This document shows, one piece after another, positions 33,131 through 41,928 of a DNA stretch of 64,000 nt. The position numbers and the translations under genes are program-made. The notes under the pieces are model-generated. The model had not been told where the DNA came from, did no database searches, and was given only the letters and a program-made list of their open reading frames with translations. Source of the DNA: DATAGF01 sp963835685 (lineage in GTDB: Bacteria > Actinomycetota > Thermoleophilia > Miltoncostaeales > Miltoncostaeaceae). The stretch spans positions 62,001 to 126,000 of the forward strand of contig CAWIGI010000004.1 of the NCBI GenBank assembly GCA_963835685.1, in the 5' to 3' direction. Each line of letters begins with the position of its first letter. The first letter of the stretch is position 1.

Positions 33131-36068
33131 GTGCCACGTCGCTCGACGCGCAGGGGCCCGCGCTCCTTGCTGCTCATGGTCATGGGCGCGGCCGCGTGCG
33201 CCGCGATCGCCCTGCCGGTGGTCGGCGCGCTCGCGGGGCCGGGCTTCGACCTCCCCGACCTCGTGGCCGACCCGCCCGAGCGGCCGCAGCTCGCCGAGTA
33301 CACCTATCCGAACGGCACCGACGCGCTGCTCCTGCGCTTCGACGGGTTCGTCCACAACCGCGGCGCCGGCCCGCTCGAGATGCGCGGCACGAGCCGCTCC
33401 GGCGCCGACATGACCGTGGTGCGCCAGAACGCGCGCCCGACCAGCGGCGGCCCCCTGCAGCCGCTGACCCCGGTCCCCGGACACGAGGCCGTCATCCGCT
33501 ACGAGAGCGAGGACGGCCACAACCACTGGCACCTGAGGGAGGTCGCGCGCTACTCGCTGTGGAACGCGGCGCGGACCGCCGAGGTGACGCCCGGCATGAA
33601 GGTCGGCTTCTGCCTCGAGGACAGCCAGCGCCGCGAGACGCACGGGCCCTCGTCGCAGGTCTACTCGGCGGCGGCCAACTTCTGCCTGCAGAACCAGCCG
33701 ACGGCCGCGGCGGTGACGATGGGCATCTCGGCCGGATGGCGCGACGTCTACGGCCGCCACCTCGCCTTCCAGTGGGTCGACATCTCCGACGTCCAGCCCG
33801 GCGCCTACCGGCTCGCGGCCGAGGTCGACCAGGACGACGTCGTGCAGGAGGGGAACGAGGGCAACAACACGCGGACCTTCGAGCCCGAGGACTCCATCGT
33901 GCCCGGGTACCTCGCCCAGCCCGTGAACGCCGGCGAGGTCCCGGCCGGCCAGGCGTCGACCGTCACCCTGGCGTCGCAGACGTTCACCCGGCCCGCCCGG
34001 CCGGCCTGGGGCGAGCCGGGGGTCACCCCGGGCGCCCGCCGCTTCCGCATCGTGAGCCTGCCGGCGCACGGCACGCTCCGGTCGGGGTCCACCGTCCTCG
34101 CCGCCGGCAGCGTCGTGACCTCGGCGTCGGTCTCCTACACGCCCGCCTCGGGCTACTCGGGCCCCGACGACTTCACCTTCTCGGCGTTCGACTCCACCAG
34201 CCCCTTCCCGCGCCAGCCGGCCACCGCGTCCGTCAGCCTCACGGTCGGCGACCAGCCGTCGGGCCCGTCGGTCGCGATCTCGGGCGCGCCGCCGACGCTC
34301 CAGGTGGGCACCAGCGCCCAGCTCACGGCGACCGTGACCAACGGCCCGCCGGACGTGACGTGGTCGGTCAACGGCGTGGCGGGCGGCAACGCCACCGTGG
34401 GCACGGTGTCCTCGTCCGGCCTCTACCGCGCTCCGGACGGCGTCCCGCCCGGCGGGAGCGCGACCGTCAGGGCGACGAGCACCGGGACGCCGTCCGCGTT
34501 CGCCGAGGTCGTCATCGGGATCGAGCCGGCCCCGCCGCCCGAGCCCTCCCCGGGCAACCTGATCGCGAACTTCTCCTTCGAGACCAACCTCTCGGGCTGG
34601 GGCGGCTACCAGGCCACGGTGGCCCGCGAGGCGCAGGCCGGGGCGCCGCACGGCGGCTTCGTGGCGCGGGTCAGCCGCCAGAGCGGGTCGTCCTTCACGA
34701 TCGACGACAACGCGTTCACGGTCCCCTCGACGACGCCGGGCCGGAGCTACACAGGGACGGTCTGGGTGAAGGCGGCGACCACCGCGTCCGTCGGCAAGAC
34801 CGTCCAGCTCAAGCTGCGCGAGCGGGCGGCCGGCGGGTCGGTCGTGGCCGACGTGGGCTCGCCGAGCACGACGCTGACGACCGCCTGGAAGCAGCTCCTC
34901 GTGACGCGCACGACGACGACCTCGGGCGGGAGCCTCGGCGTGCGGGTCAGCCACGGCGGCGCGGTCGCCGGCACGGCCATGTTCGTGGACGCCTTCGGCC
35001 TCACCGCTGACGCCGGGACCCCGCCCCCGAACCAGCCCCCGACGGCCGCCTTCACGGTCTCGCCGCCTCGCCCCAGACCGGCCAGCAGGTGACCTTCACC
35101 GACAGCTCGATCGACGGCGACGGGGCCATCGCCTCGCGCGCCTGGGACCCGACAACGACGGCAGCCTTCGACGACGGCACCGCCGCGACGGCCACGCGCA
35201 CGTTCACCAGCGCCGGCACTTCACCGTCGGCCTGCGGGTCACCGACGACGACGCCGCGCCCGCGACCGCGACCACGACGCGCCAGGTGACGGTCTCGGGC
35301 ACCCCGCCCAACCCGCCCCCCACGGCCGCCTTCACGGTCCTGCCCGCCAGCCCCCAGACCGGCCAGCAGGTGACCTTCACCGACAGCTCGACCGACTGCG
35401 ACGGGGCCATCGCCTCGCGCGCCTGGGACCTCGACAACGACGGCAGCTTCGACGACGGCACCGCCGCAGGCCCCCCGCACCTTCACCAGCGCCGGCACGT
35501 TCACCGTGGGCCTGCGGGTCACCGACGACGACGGCGCGCCCGCGACCGCGACCACGACCCGCCAGGTGACGGTCTCGGGCGGCCCGCCCCCGCCCCCGCC
35601 GCCGGGCAACCTGATCGCCAACCACTCGTTCGAGACGAACACCGCCGGATGGGGCTCCTGGCAGGCCTCGCTGGCGCGCGTCGCCCTGGGCGGCGCCCCC
35701 GACGGCGGCTTCGTGGCCCAGGTCACGCGGACCTCCGGCACGTCGTTCACGATCGACGACAGCGCGTTCACGGTCCCGTCGACGGTGGCCGGCCGCGCCT
35801 ACACGGCGACCGCGTGGGTCAAGGCCGGGAGCTCCCAGTCGGTCGGCAAGCCTCCGTGCAGCTCAAGCTGCGCGAGCGCGCCGCCGGCGGGTCGCAGGTC
35901 GCCGACGTCGGCTCGCCCACCGTGACGCTCACCAACTCGTGGCAGAAGCTCACGGTGAGCCGCACGACCACGACGTCGGGCGGCACCCTCGGGGTGAGGG
36001 TCAGCCACGGCGGCGCGGTGGCGGGCTCGGTCCTGCACGCGGACTCGTTCGCGCTCGTCGTCTCGTAG
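33131..36068 (+). pseudogene. Multidomain secreted lysyl oxidase homologue (frameshifted in its C-terminal half)
   Basis: After a signal peptide (SLLLMVMGAAACAAIALPVV) comes a lysyl oxidase domain (about 38-255). The copper-binding histidines are in ESEDGHNHWHLREVARYSLW (H130, H132, H134). K157 in GMKVGFCLED and Y207 in WRDVYGRHLAFQWVDISDV are the residues that form the lysine tyrosylquinone cofactor in animal LOX; VQEGNEGNNTRTF closes the fold. Then come two Ig-like domains (~265-465), a carbohydrate-binding-like module (GNLIANFSFETNLSGWGGYQ), two PKD domains and a second such module (GNLIANHSFETNTAGWGSWQ). Indels at about 35065, 35150-35170, 35208, 35470 and 35850 break only the second half. 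The LOX domain itself is intact. Predicted role: oxidative cross-linking of lysines in matrix proteins. Confidence 0.75.
35042..35580 (+). repeat. Tandem near-identical 280-bp PKD-domain repeat
   Basis: Two consecutive copies start at 35042 and 35322 (ACGGCCGCCTTCACGGTC-type start, period 280). They are nearly identical at DNA level over CAGACCGGCCAGCAGGTGAC and following. Copies differ mainly by single-base indels in C/G runs, so comparing them shows exactly where bases are missing: one C near 35065, one T near 35152, one G near 35208. Each encodes a PKD domain. Confidence 0.75.
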
Positions 36069-36120
36069 GGTCCCGCCCCGCTAGCATCCGGGGGCGGAAG
36101 GCGACCGAAGGAGCACCGCC

Positions 36121-36522
36121 GTGACCGAGACGGTCCTCAAGCTGCTGCGATCGCAGTCCCCCCACTACCTGACGCCCGGCGCGGTCAGCGTGCTCATCGG
36201 CCAGGGCGCCGAGGGGACGCTCGGCCAGGAGCCGACCGCCGAGGTCGCCGCCGCGCTCGAGGCCCTGAGGAGCTCGGGCGACGTGGCCGTGCTCCCCGCG
36301 TGCCCCGTCTGCGGGCGCGCAGGCGAGGTGTGGACCGTCCCCGAGAACGTCCCGGCCGCCGCCGCCGCATCGGTCGGGCTCACCGACGAGATGGCCGAGG
36401 ACACGCTCGCGCCCCTCATCGAGGAGGGCACGATCGAGCTCGGCGAGCGCGTGGAGCTCGTCGAGAACGAGTGCTGCCTTCGCAGCGCCCGCCCCTGGCG
36501 GCGCACTCCCCGCCCCGTCTAG
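36121..36522 (+). CDS. Hypothetical protein with a cysteine pair
   Basis: This 133-residue protein is of no family I recognise. The first ~60 residues look like a winged-helix fold (LTPGAVSVLIGQGAEGTLGQ, EVAAALEALRSSGDVAV). CPVCGRAG follows, and a second pair (ENECCLRSARPW) lies near the end, so a metal site is possible. GAAGGAGC lies 6-7 nt upstream of the GTG start. The stop shares a CTAG tetramer with the stop of the convergent minus-strand gene. Confidence 0.55.
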   Translation: MTETVLKLLRSQSPHYLTPGAVSVLIGQGAEGTLGQEPTAEVAAALEALRSSGDVAVLPACPVCGRAGEVWTVPENVPAAAAASVGLTDEMAEDTLAPLIEEGTIELGERVELVENECCLRSARPWRRTPRPV

Positions 36523-36940
36523 CTCGTCCGCCTCTGTGACTCGTCGCCCGGCTCGGCGACGATCGAGAGGCGTCCCGAGCGCAGCCGGCCGCCGATCCAG
36601 ACCAGCGACGCCTCCGGTGCATGTACGCGGGGTGCGACCGCGGGACGGCGGCCGCGTCGTTGAGGCGCTCCATCTCCGCCAGCGGCCGCTCGAGCTCGCG
36701 CCGGCGAGGGTGGGTGGCGAAGACGTACTCGGCGCCGGCATCGTTGGGGACCACGCGGGTCGCGGCGGGCACCTCCGCGCCGGGCTCGACGCCCATGTAG
36801 TAGTCGACCGTGCCGCGACCGGCGTCGGCCTCCACGCGGATCGGGATCTCGCGGCCGCCGCCCGTTCGGACGAGCCACTGGCCGCCGTCGCGCCGGATGC
36901 CCTGGCGAATCCGATCGCCCACGACGGCCTCTGATCCCAT
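36519..36940 (-). CDS. Hypothetical protein, DUF3892-like (frameshifted)
   Basis: The ATG at 36940 opens GDRIRQGIRRDGGQWLVRTG, GGREIPIRVEADAGRGTVDY and VVPNDAGAEYVFATHPRRRE. At about 36620, after PAYMH, the frame is lost; inserting one C gives PEASLVWIGGRLRSGRLSIV and a stop at 36519. Repaired length is about 140 residues. The opening resembles small DUF3892-type proteins, but I hold this loosely. No function can be given. Confidence 0.45.
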
Positions 36941-37139
36941 CTGACTCCGGCGCGGCGGAGCCTGTGACCGCAACGGGGACGTCCAGTGGCGCGCCCCGCC
37001 AACTAGCCGTCCGGCCAACCGCCGATTGACCGGCCGGGGGGCGCCCCGCTCAAGCCGCTGACCTACGTTGCCGATGGGTCGCAGGTACGAAACCCGCTCG
37101 GCCCGCGCCGGGTGACCGATCGCAACGGAGGTTAGAAGC

Positions 37140-38162
37140 GTGTCCGACAACACGACCGACAAGGGCGGCCGCCACATCCTGGTCACCGGCGGGCTCGGGT
37201 TCATCGGCTCGTTCGTCACCGAGAGCCTGGTCGCCAGCGGCAACACCGCGACCGTCGTGGACTCCTGCGTGTCGAGCGTCATCGAGGCCGAGGACCTCCA
37301 GGTGCCGGCGGGCAGCGTCGAGGTCGTCACCAAGAGCGTCGAGGACTATCTGGTCGAGGTCGGCAACCTCGACAACTTCGACATGGTGGTCCACTGCGCC
37401 AGCTACGTGGGCCCGGCCAGCATCCTCGGCTATGCCGGCCAGCTGGGCCCGGCCATCGTGAACACGACCGCCAAGGTGATCGACAAGTGCGTCGCCGCCG
37501 ACATCCCGCTGGTCAACTTCTCCTCGGCCGAGATCTACGGCAAGAGCGGCATCCTGCGCGAGGACGGCGACATCCGCGTGCCTCCCTACTTCAACCCGCG
37601 GATCGAGTACGCCCTGGGCAAGCTGACCGCCGAGGCGATGTGCATCAACAGCAAGCACAGCGGCCTGCGCTCGGCCACCATCCGCCCCTTCAACGTGGCC
37701 GGCCCGCGCCAGTCGCGCTACGGCGGCTTCGTGATGCCCACCTTCGTCCAGCAGGCCCTCGAGGGTCGGCCGATGACCGTGTTCGCCTCGGGCCTCCAGA
37801 AGCGCGCCTTCCTGTCGGTCTTCGACCTGTGCCGGTTCATCAACGAGCACCTCACCGACGAGGCCTTCGACGACCCCAAGGTCTACAACGTCGGCAACCC
37901 CGGGAACACCACCGAGATCTACGACCTGGCCGTCCGGATCAAGGCCAAGACCGGCAGCGAGTCGGACATCATCTACGCGGACGCCACGAAGATCTACGGC
38001 CCCCAGTACGAGGAGGCCGAGAGCTTCGAGAAGCTCCCCGAGCTCAAGAACGCCGCCGCCCTCGGCTGGCAGCCCCGGATGGACCTGGACGCGCTGATCG
38101 AGGAGACCATCACGTACTACGAGTCCCACTCGGATCTCCGTGGGGCGAATGCTCGCCTCTGA
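37140..38162 (+). CDS. NAD-dependent epimerase/dehydratase (extended SDR)
   Basis: This 340-residue nucleotide-sugar enzyme has the NAD motif ILVTGGLGFIGSFVTESL and the catalytic serine region LVNFSSAEIYGKSGILREDG. The YxxxK pair is in PRIEYALGKLTAEAM, followed by SATIRPFNVAGPRQSRYGGF. It is probably a 4,6-dehydratase- or epimerase-like step in making an activated sugar for the polysaccharide. GGAGG lies 8 nt before the GTG. It heads an operon with the PIG-L deacetylase (14-nt overlap) and a glycosyltransferase, suggesting a dedicated sugar branch. Confidence 0.88.
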   Translation: MSDNTTDKGGRHILVTGGLGFIGSFVTESLVASGNTATVVDSCVSSVIEAEDLQVPAGSVEVVTKSVEDYLVEVGNLDNFDMVVHCASYVGPASILGYAGQLGPAIVNTTAKVIDKCVAADIPLVNFSSAEIYGKSGILREDGDIRVPPYFNPRIEYALGKLTAEAMCINSKHSGLRSATIRPFNVAGPRQSRYGGFVMPTFVQQALEGRPMTVFASGLQKRAFLSVFDLCRFINEHLTDEAFDDPKVYNVGNPGNTTEIYDLAVRIKAKTGSESDIIYADATKIYGPQYEEAESFEKLPELKNAAALGWQPRMDLDALIEETITYYESHSDLRGANARL

Positions 38163-38847
38163 GAACCTGAAGTCGCTCTTGGTCGTCGCGCCCCACGCCG
38201 ACGACGAGGTTCTCGGCGCGGGGGGCCTGATGGCTCAGGCCTCCCGCGCCGGCGCGAAGGTCCACACCATCTTCATGGCGGTGGACGGGCTCAAGCACTG
38301 GGGCCACCCCGAGGTCACGACGCTCGACGAGCGCATGGCGGAGATCGACGCCGTGGCCGAGCGGATCGGATTCAGCTACGAGATCTTCTACGCCGGCAAG
38401 GACCTGATCGAGCAGCTCGACACGGTCAGCCAGCGCGAGATGGTCAACCTCTTCGAGGACGCCTACAACCGCCACCGGCCCGACCTGCTGATCCTGCCCC
38501 ACCACGACGACTTCGACCAGGACCACCGCTACACCTACCGCGCCGCCTTCGCCGCGGCCCGGCCCATCCCCCAGAGCCTGGACAAGTTCTTCCCCAAGAA
38601 CGTCTGGACCTACGAGATCCCCAAGATCATCTGGTCCGACGCGCCCTTCAAGCCGGCCTTCTACGTCAACATCAGCGACGCGATCGAGGACAAGCTCGAG
38701 GGCGTGCGGCTCTATCCCACCCAGCTGCGCGAGCCGCCCCACATCCGCTCGCCCGAGAACGTGCGGGCCCTGGCCTACCTGCGCGGCAGCGAGATCGGCG
38801 TCGAGTACGCCGAGGCCTTCACCGTGCTGCGCTCGGTCCTGGGATAG
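38149..38847 (+). CDS. PIG-L family N-deacetylase
   Basis: This protein of about 232 residues has the zinc-binding motif SLLVVAPHADDEVLGAGGLM near the N-terminus and ILPHHDDFDQDHRYTYRAAF in the middle, the two metal/active-site motifs of LmbE/PIG-L deacetylases. It probably removes an acetyl group from an N-acetyl sugar or sugar lipid made by the neighbouring enzymes. ATG 38149 is chosen because it leaves a normal N-terminus; a GTG at 38140 is possible. Both overlap the upstream epimerase. The glycosyltransferase follows directly. Confidence 0.87.
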   Translation: MLASENLKSLLVVAPHADDEVLGAGGLMAQASRAGAKVHTIFMAVDGLKHWGHPEVTTLDERMAEIDAVAERIGFSYEIFYAGKDLIEQLDTVSQREMVNLFEDAYNRHRPDLLILPHHDDFDQDHRYTYRAAFAAARPIPQSLDKFFPKNVWTYEIPKIIWSDAPFKPAFYVNISDAIEDKLEGVRLYPTQLREPPHIRSPENVRALAYLRGSEIGVEYAEAFTVLRSVLG

Positions 38848-39873
38848 GTGGCCGTGGTGTTGACGGGCGTCCGACCGGCGAGGCCGACGGCCCCGCGCAT
38901 CGTCAGCACCCTCCACTACCCGCGGCGGCGCCAGTGGGCGTCCCGGGTGCGCATGATCGACTCGGGGGCGCTCTCGCGCCGGGCGGTCGTGCGGAGGCTG
39001 GTCTCGGAGGCCGACTGGTGCGACGCCATCGTCCTCGACGGCTCCATCGGCATCCGGGCGGGCAACCCCGACCTCGCCGCGGCGGCGCTCATCGCCCGCC
39101 GCCGCCGCCGCCCCGGCGTCGTGCTCGCCGAGTGCAACTGGAAGCCCGGCGGCGGCCTCGACCGGACCTTGCGCCGGGTCGGCATGCGGGCGATCGACCG
39201 CGCCGTCTCCTTCTTCTGCGTGGTCTCGAGCCACGAGAAGGAGGCCTTCCCCCAGACCTGGGACATCGATCCGGATCGGGTGGTCTACACCCCCTTCTAC
39301 TACACGCTCTCCGAGGGGGAGCTCGCGGCCGGCACGGGTCAGGGGGGCGGGGTCTTCGCCGGCGGCAACCCGATGCGCGACTACGGGACGCTCGTGGAGG
39401 CGATCCGCGGCCTGGACGTGCCGGTGACGATCGCGACCAGCCGGCCCGAGGTCGTGGGCCGCGCCGACCTGCCCCCGACCGTGACCGCCGGGCCCGTCTC
39501 CCACGACGAGTACGTCTCGCGGCTGCGCGCGGCGGACGTCGTCGTGATCCCCCTCCAGCCCGGCACGCTGCGGAGCGGGGGTGAGCAGACCTATCTCAAC
39601 GCGATGGCGCTCGGCAAGGTCGTGGTCGTCTCCGACTCGCCCGGCGCGCGCGACTACATCGATGACGGCGTGACCGGCGTCATCGTCCCGCCGGCCGACC
39701 CGGAGGCGCTGCGGGCCGTGATCCTCCGGACGCTGAATCCGGCGAACCGCGACGACGTGCGCCGGATGGCCGACGCGGCGCAGGAGACCGCCCTCCGCCG
39801 CTTCGGCCCCGACGCCTGGGTCGATCGCCTGCTCGAGCTCGCCGAGCGGGTCGCGGGCGAGACCCGCAGCTAG
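38848..39873 (+). CDS. Glycosyltransferase, GT4-like
   Basis: This 341-residue protein starts with a GTG directly after the deacetylase stop. The C-terminal Rossmann domain has the GT-B donor-site motif SGGEQTYLNAMALGKVVVVS followed by DSPGARDYIDDGVTGVIVPP. The N-terminal domain includes GVVLAECNWKPGGGLDRTLR and FFCVVSSHEKEAF. It probably adds the sugar made by the two upstream enzymes. Its stop codon and that of the convergent secreted protein gene share one CTAG. Confidence 0.82.
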   Translation: MAVVLTGVRPARPTAPRIVSTLHYPRRRQWASRVRMIDSGALSRRAVVRRLVSEADWCDAIVLDGSIGIRAGNPDLAAAALIARRRRRPGVVLAECNWKPGGGLDRTLRRVGMRAIDRAVSFFCVVSSHEKEAFPQTWDIDPDRVVYTPFYYTLSEGELAAGTGQGGGVFAGGNPMRDYGTLVEAIRGLDVPVTIATSRPEVVGRADLPPTVTAGPVSHDEYVSRLRAADVVVIPLQPGTLRSGGEQTYLNAMALGKVVVVSDSPGARDYIDDGVTGVIVPPADPEALRAVILRTLNPANRDDVRRMADAAQETALRRFGPDAWVDRLLELAERVAGETRS

Positions 39874-41635
39874 AAGTCGCTCCTGGCGAGCACCCTCATC
39901 CGGCTCCAGGGGATGCCGGAGGAGTCGTCGCGGCTCAGGCCGTCGTCCGCTGACAATCGGTCCCGGACGAGGTAGCCCCAGCCGCTGCTGTGCTCCCGGC
40001 CGACGACCGGCGTCCAGTTCGCGGTGGCGTCGGCCTCCATCATCATGATCAGGCCGCGGCTCCCGGTCCCGTCGATCACGATCATCCCGTAATCCTGGAG
40101 CGCCCGGCACATGATGCGGAGGAACCTGGTCTCGAGGCTCGAGTGGGCCCGCCCGGGGACGGTGCGGGCGGCGCAGTTCACCGCGGGGTCGAGCTGCAGG
40201 CGCATCCCCATGTCCATCGCCGTCGCGGGGTTGCGGGTGGAGGTCCCGTTCGGCTGGTCGGTCTTGATGGCCGGCGCCCGGTAGCGGTTGCTGAAGTCGG
40301 CCGCAGAGTAGGCGAAGCGGAGGGCGTGGTTGATGCGCCCGAGCCGTACCTCGTCCGGCCGGATCAGCCCGGCCAGGATCGACAGGCCCGAGCCGGTGCC
40401 GGAGCCCCGGAACGGGATGCTGTGGCTCGGCGTGCGATCCGGGTTCAGGATCGCGCCGTCGTTGTTGTAGTGGAAGAGCCCCGCGCCGCTCGCGGAGAGG
40501 CTGCCGGAGCCGACCGACGCCTGCCACAGCCTCAGCTCGGTCTGCCGGCCGAAGTCGGGGTGGTTCGGGTCCAGGATCACCAGCGGCGAGTCGAAGCCGG
40601 CGCCCGCCTGCACCCCTGCCGGGACCCGGAACCGCGTGCTCCTGCCGCCGACGCTGATCGAGTAGAAAGGGTCGGTGGGCTTGGCGACGTAGACCGGCGG
40701 CACCTCGCCCCCGGACGACAGGGAGATCCTTGCCTGGCTGGCGTTCTCGGCCAGCTGGCTGACGATCGCGTCGCTCCGGGCGTCGCTCGGCGTGCCGGCC
40801 GGGATGCGCTCGTTGAAGGCGAAGGTGGGCGCGTAGGGCTCCAGCTCGGCGGAGAGCTTCGGCCCGGCCGGCGGCGCCGCCGGCCCGTTCCTCCCCCGGA
40901 CCCCGCGGCGCCGCGAGCGGCGCGGGTCGTCAGCGTGGCCCGGCGCACGAGCAGCACGCTCCTGCCCCCGGCCTTCGAGGCCCGCCCGAGGGCCAGCGTG
41001 ACCCGGTTGGCCCGCACGCCGGCGAGCTTCGACGATGGGCTGCCGGTGATGGGCAGCGTGCCGGTGCTGAGCGCCGATCGGGCGCGGCCGTTCCAGTTGG
41101 TCGTGAACGTCACGGTCTGCCAGGTGCCCTTGTGGACGCGCGTCCTGCGGCTCACGGCCACGTCCACCCGCCGTCCGGCCGGGGTGATCCGCCAGGTCGC
41201 CCACCGCAGCCCGCGGCGGGTGCGGATGATCCCCGCCTGCTGGCTGTGACCCCCGGCGCCCCCCACCAGCACGATGGGCCGCGACGCCCCCGGCTTGAGG
41301 CCGTCCCGCTTCAGGTTGACGTAGGCCTTGACCGCGACCTGCGTCTTGGCACGCAGGGTCCGGCTGATGCCCGCGAACCCGGTCGCGCCCGAGTCGATCC
41401 TGAGCACGCGCGAGGTGCGGGTGGCGGCGAAGGCCACCTGCGTGCCCGGCCCGCGGCTGACGGCCGTCCACCCCGGAAGCGAGTTCTCCGTCTGCGAGCC
41501 GCCCGGCTCGCCCGCCCCTCCCGTCTGGGCCAGCGCCGAGGCGCTCACCGCCGCGGCGGACGCGGCGATGCCGGCGGCGATGAGCCGGGTCGCCGGCCGG
41601 GACGGGACGAGCCGGGACAACCTCACGATCTCCAC
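39870..41635 (-). CDS. Secreted protein with YNNDG domain, paralogue 1 (frameshifted)
   Basis: From the GTG at 41635: signal peptide (LIAAGIAASAAAVSASALAQ), then a beta-rich carbohydrate-binding-like domain (RTLRAKTQVAVKAYVNLKRD, GTWQTVTFTTNWNGRARSAL). A frameshift near 40890 follows. The C-terminal ~330 residues (YAPTFAFNERIPAGTPSDAR, HPDFGRQTELRLWQA, GAGLFHYNNDGAILNPD, GLSILAGLIRPDEVRLGRIN, MDMGMRLQLDPAVNCAART, CRALQDYGMIVIDGTGSRGL) match the lipoprotein encoded divergently at 41929. The LIRP..ALRFA..LQLDP..ALQ.YG pattern occurs in uncharacterised actinobacterial secreted proteins. A glycan-active role is a guess from the locus. Confidence 0.65.
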
Positions 41636-41928
41636 CCCCCTGGAGGAACCATGGCGACCCCCGGCGGCAGGCGACCGCGACCGTACGAGGGTCGGGGGCG
41701 ACCGTGCGGAGGCGCCGCTGCTCAGGGCACTTGAGCAGGGCGGGGGCAGTCTGCCCGCGAGAGGGGCACGCGTCCACCCCCGGCCCGGAGATTCATGTCC
41801 CCGATGGCGAATTCGGTCGATCGTCCACCCCCCGAAAGGGGGACGCCGGACCGACGACCGGCTCAGGTTCCCGCCCCTGACCGGCGTTCGGGGCGGGCAG
41901 CCGGCCGCTTGCTAGCCTCGGATCGCAG
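41636..41928. other. Divergent intergenic region between the two YNNDG-domain genes
   Basis: This 293-bp region must hold both promoters. A TAGCCT hexamer (41913-41918) lies 10 nt before the lipoprotein ATG. A small perfect hairpin, CCCCC-GAAA-GGGGG (41829-41842), with a stable GNRA loop, is the only other structure I see. No open frame here looks real. Confidence 0.4.

Noticed and set aside
31625..34954. A single 1109-residue minus-strand reading frame
   Set aside because: Only the part after ATG 32890 looks like protein (signal peptide, TED, DUF11). The upstream part is low-complexity Arg/Gly antisense of the lysyl oxidase gene, typical of high-GC shadow frames.
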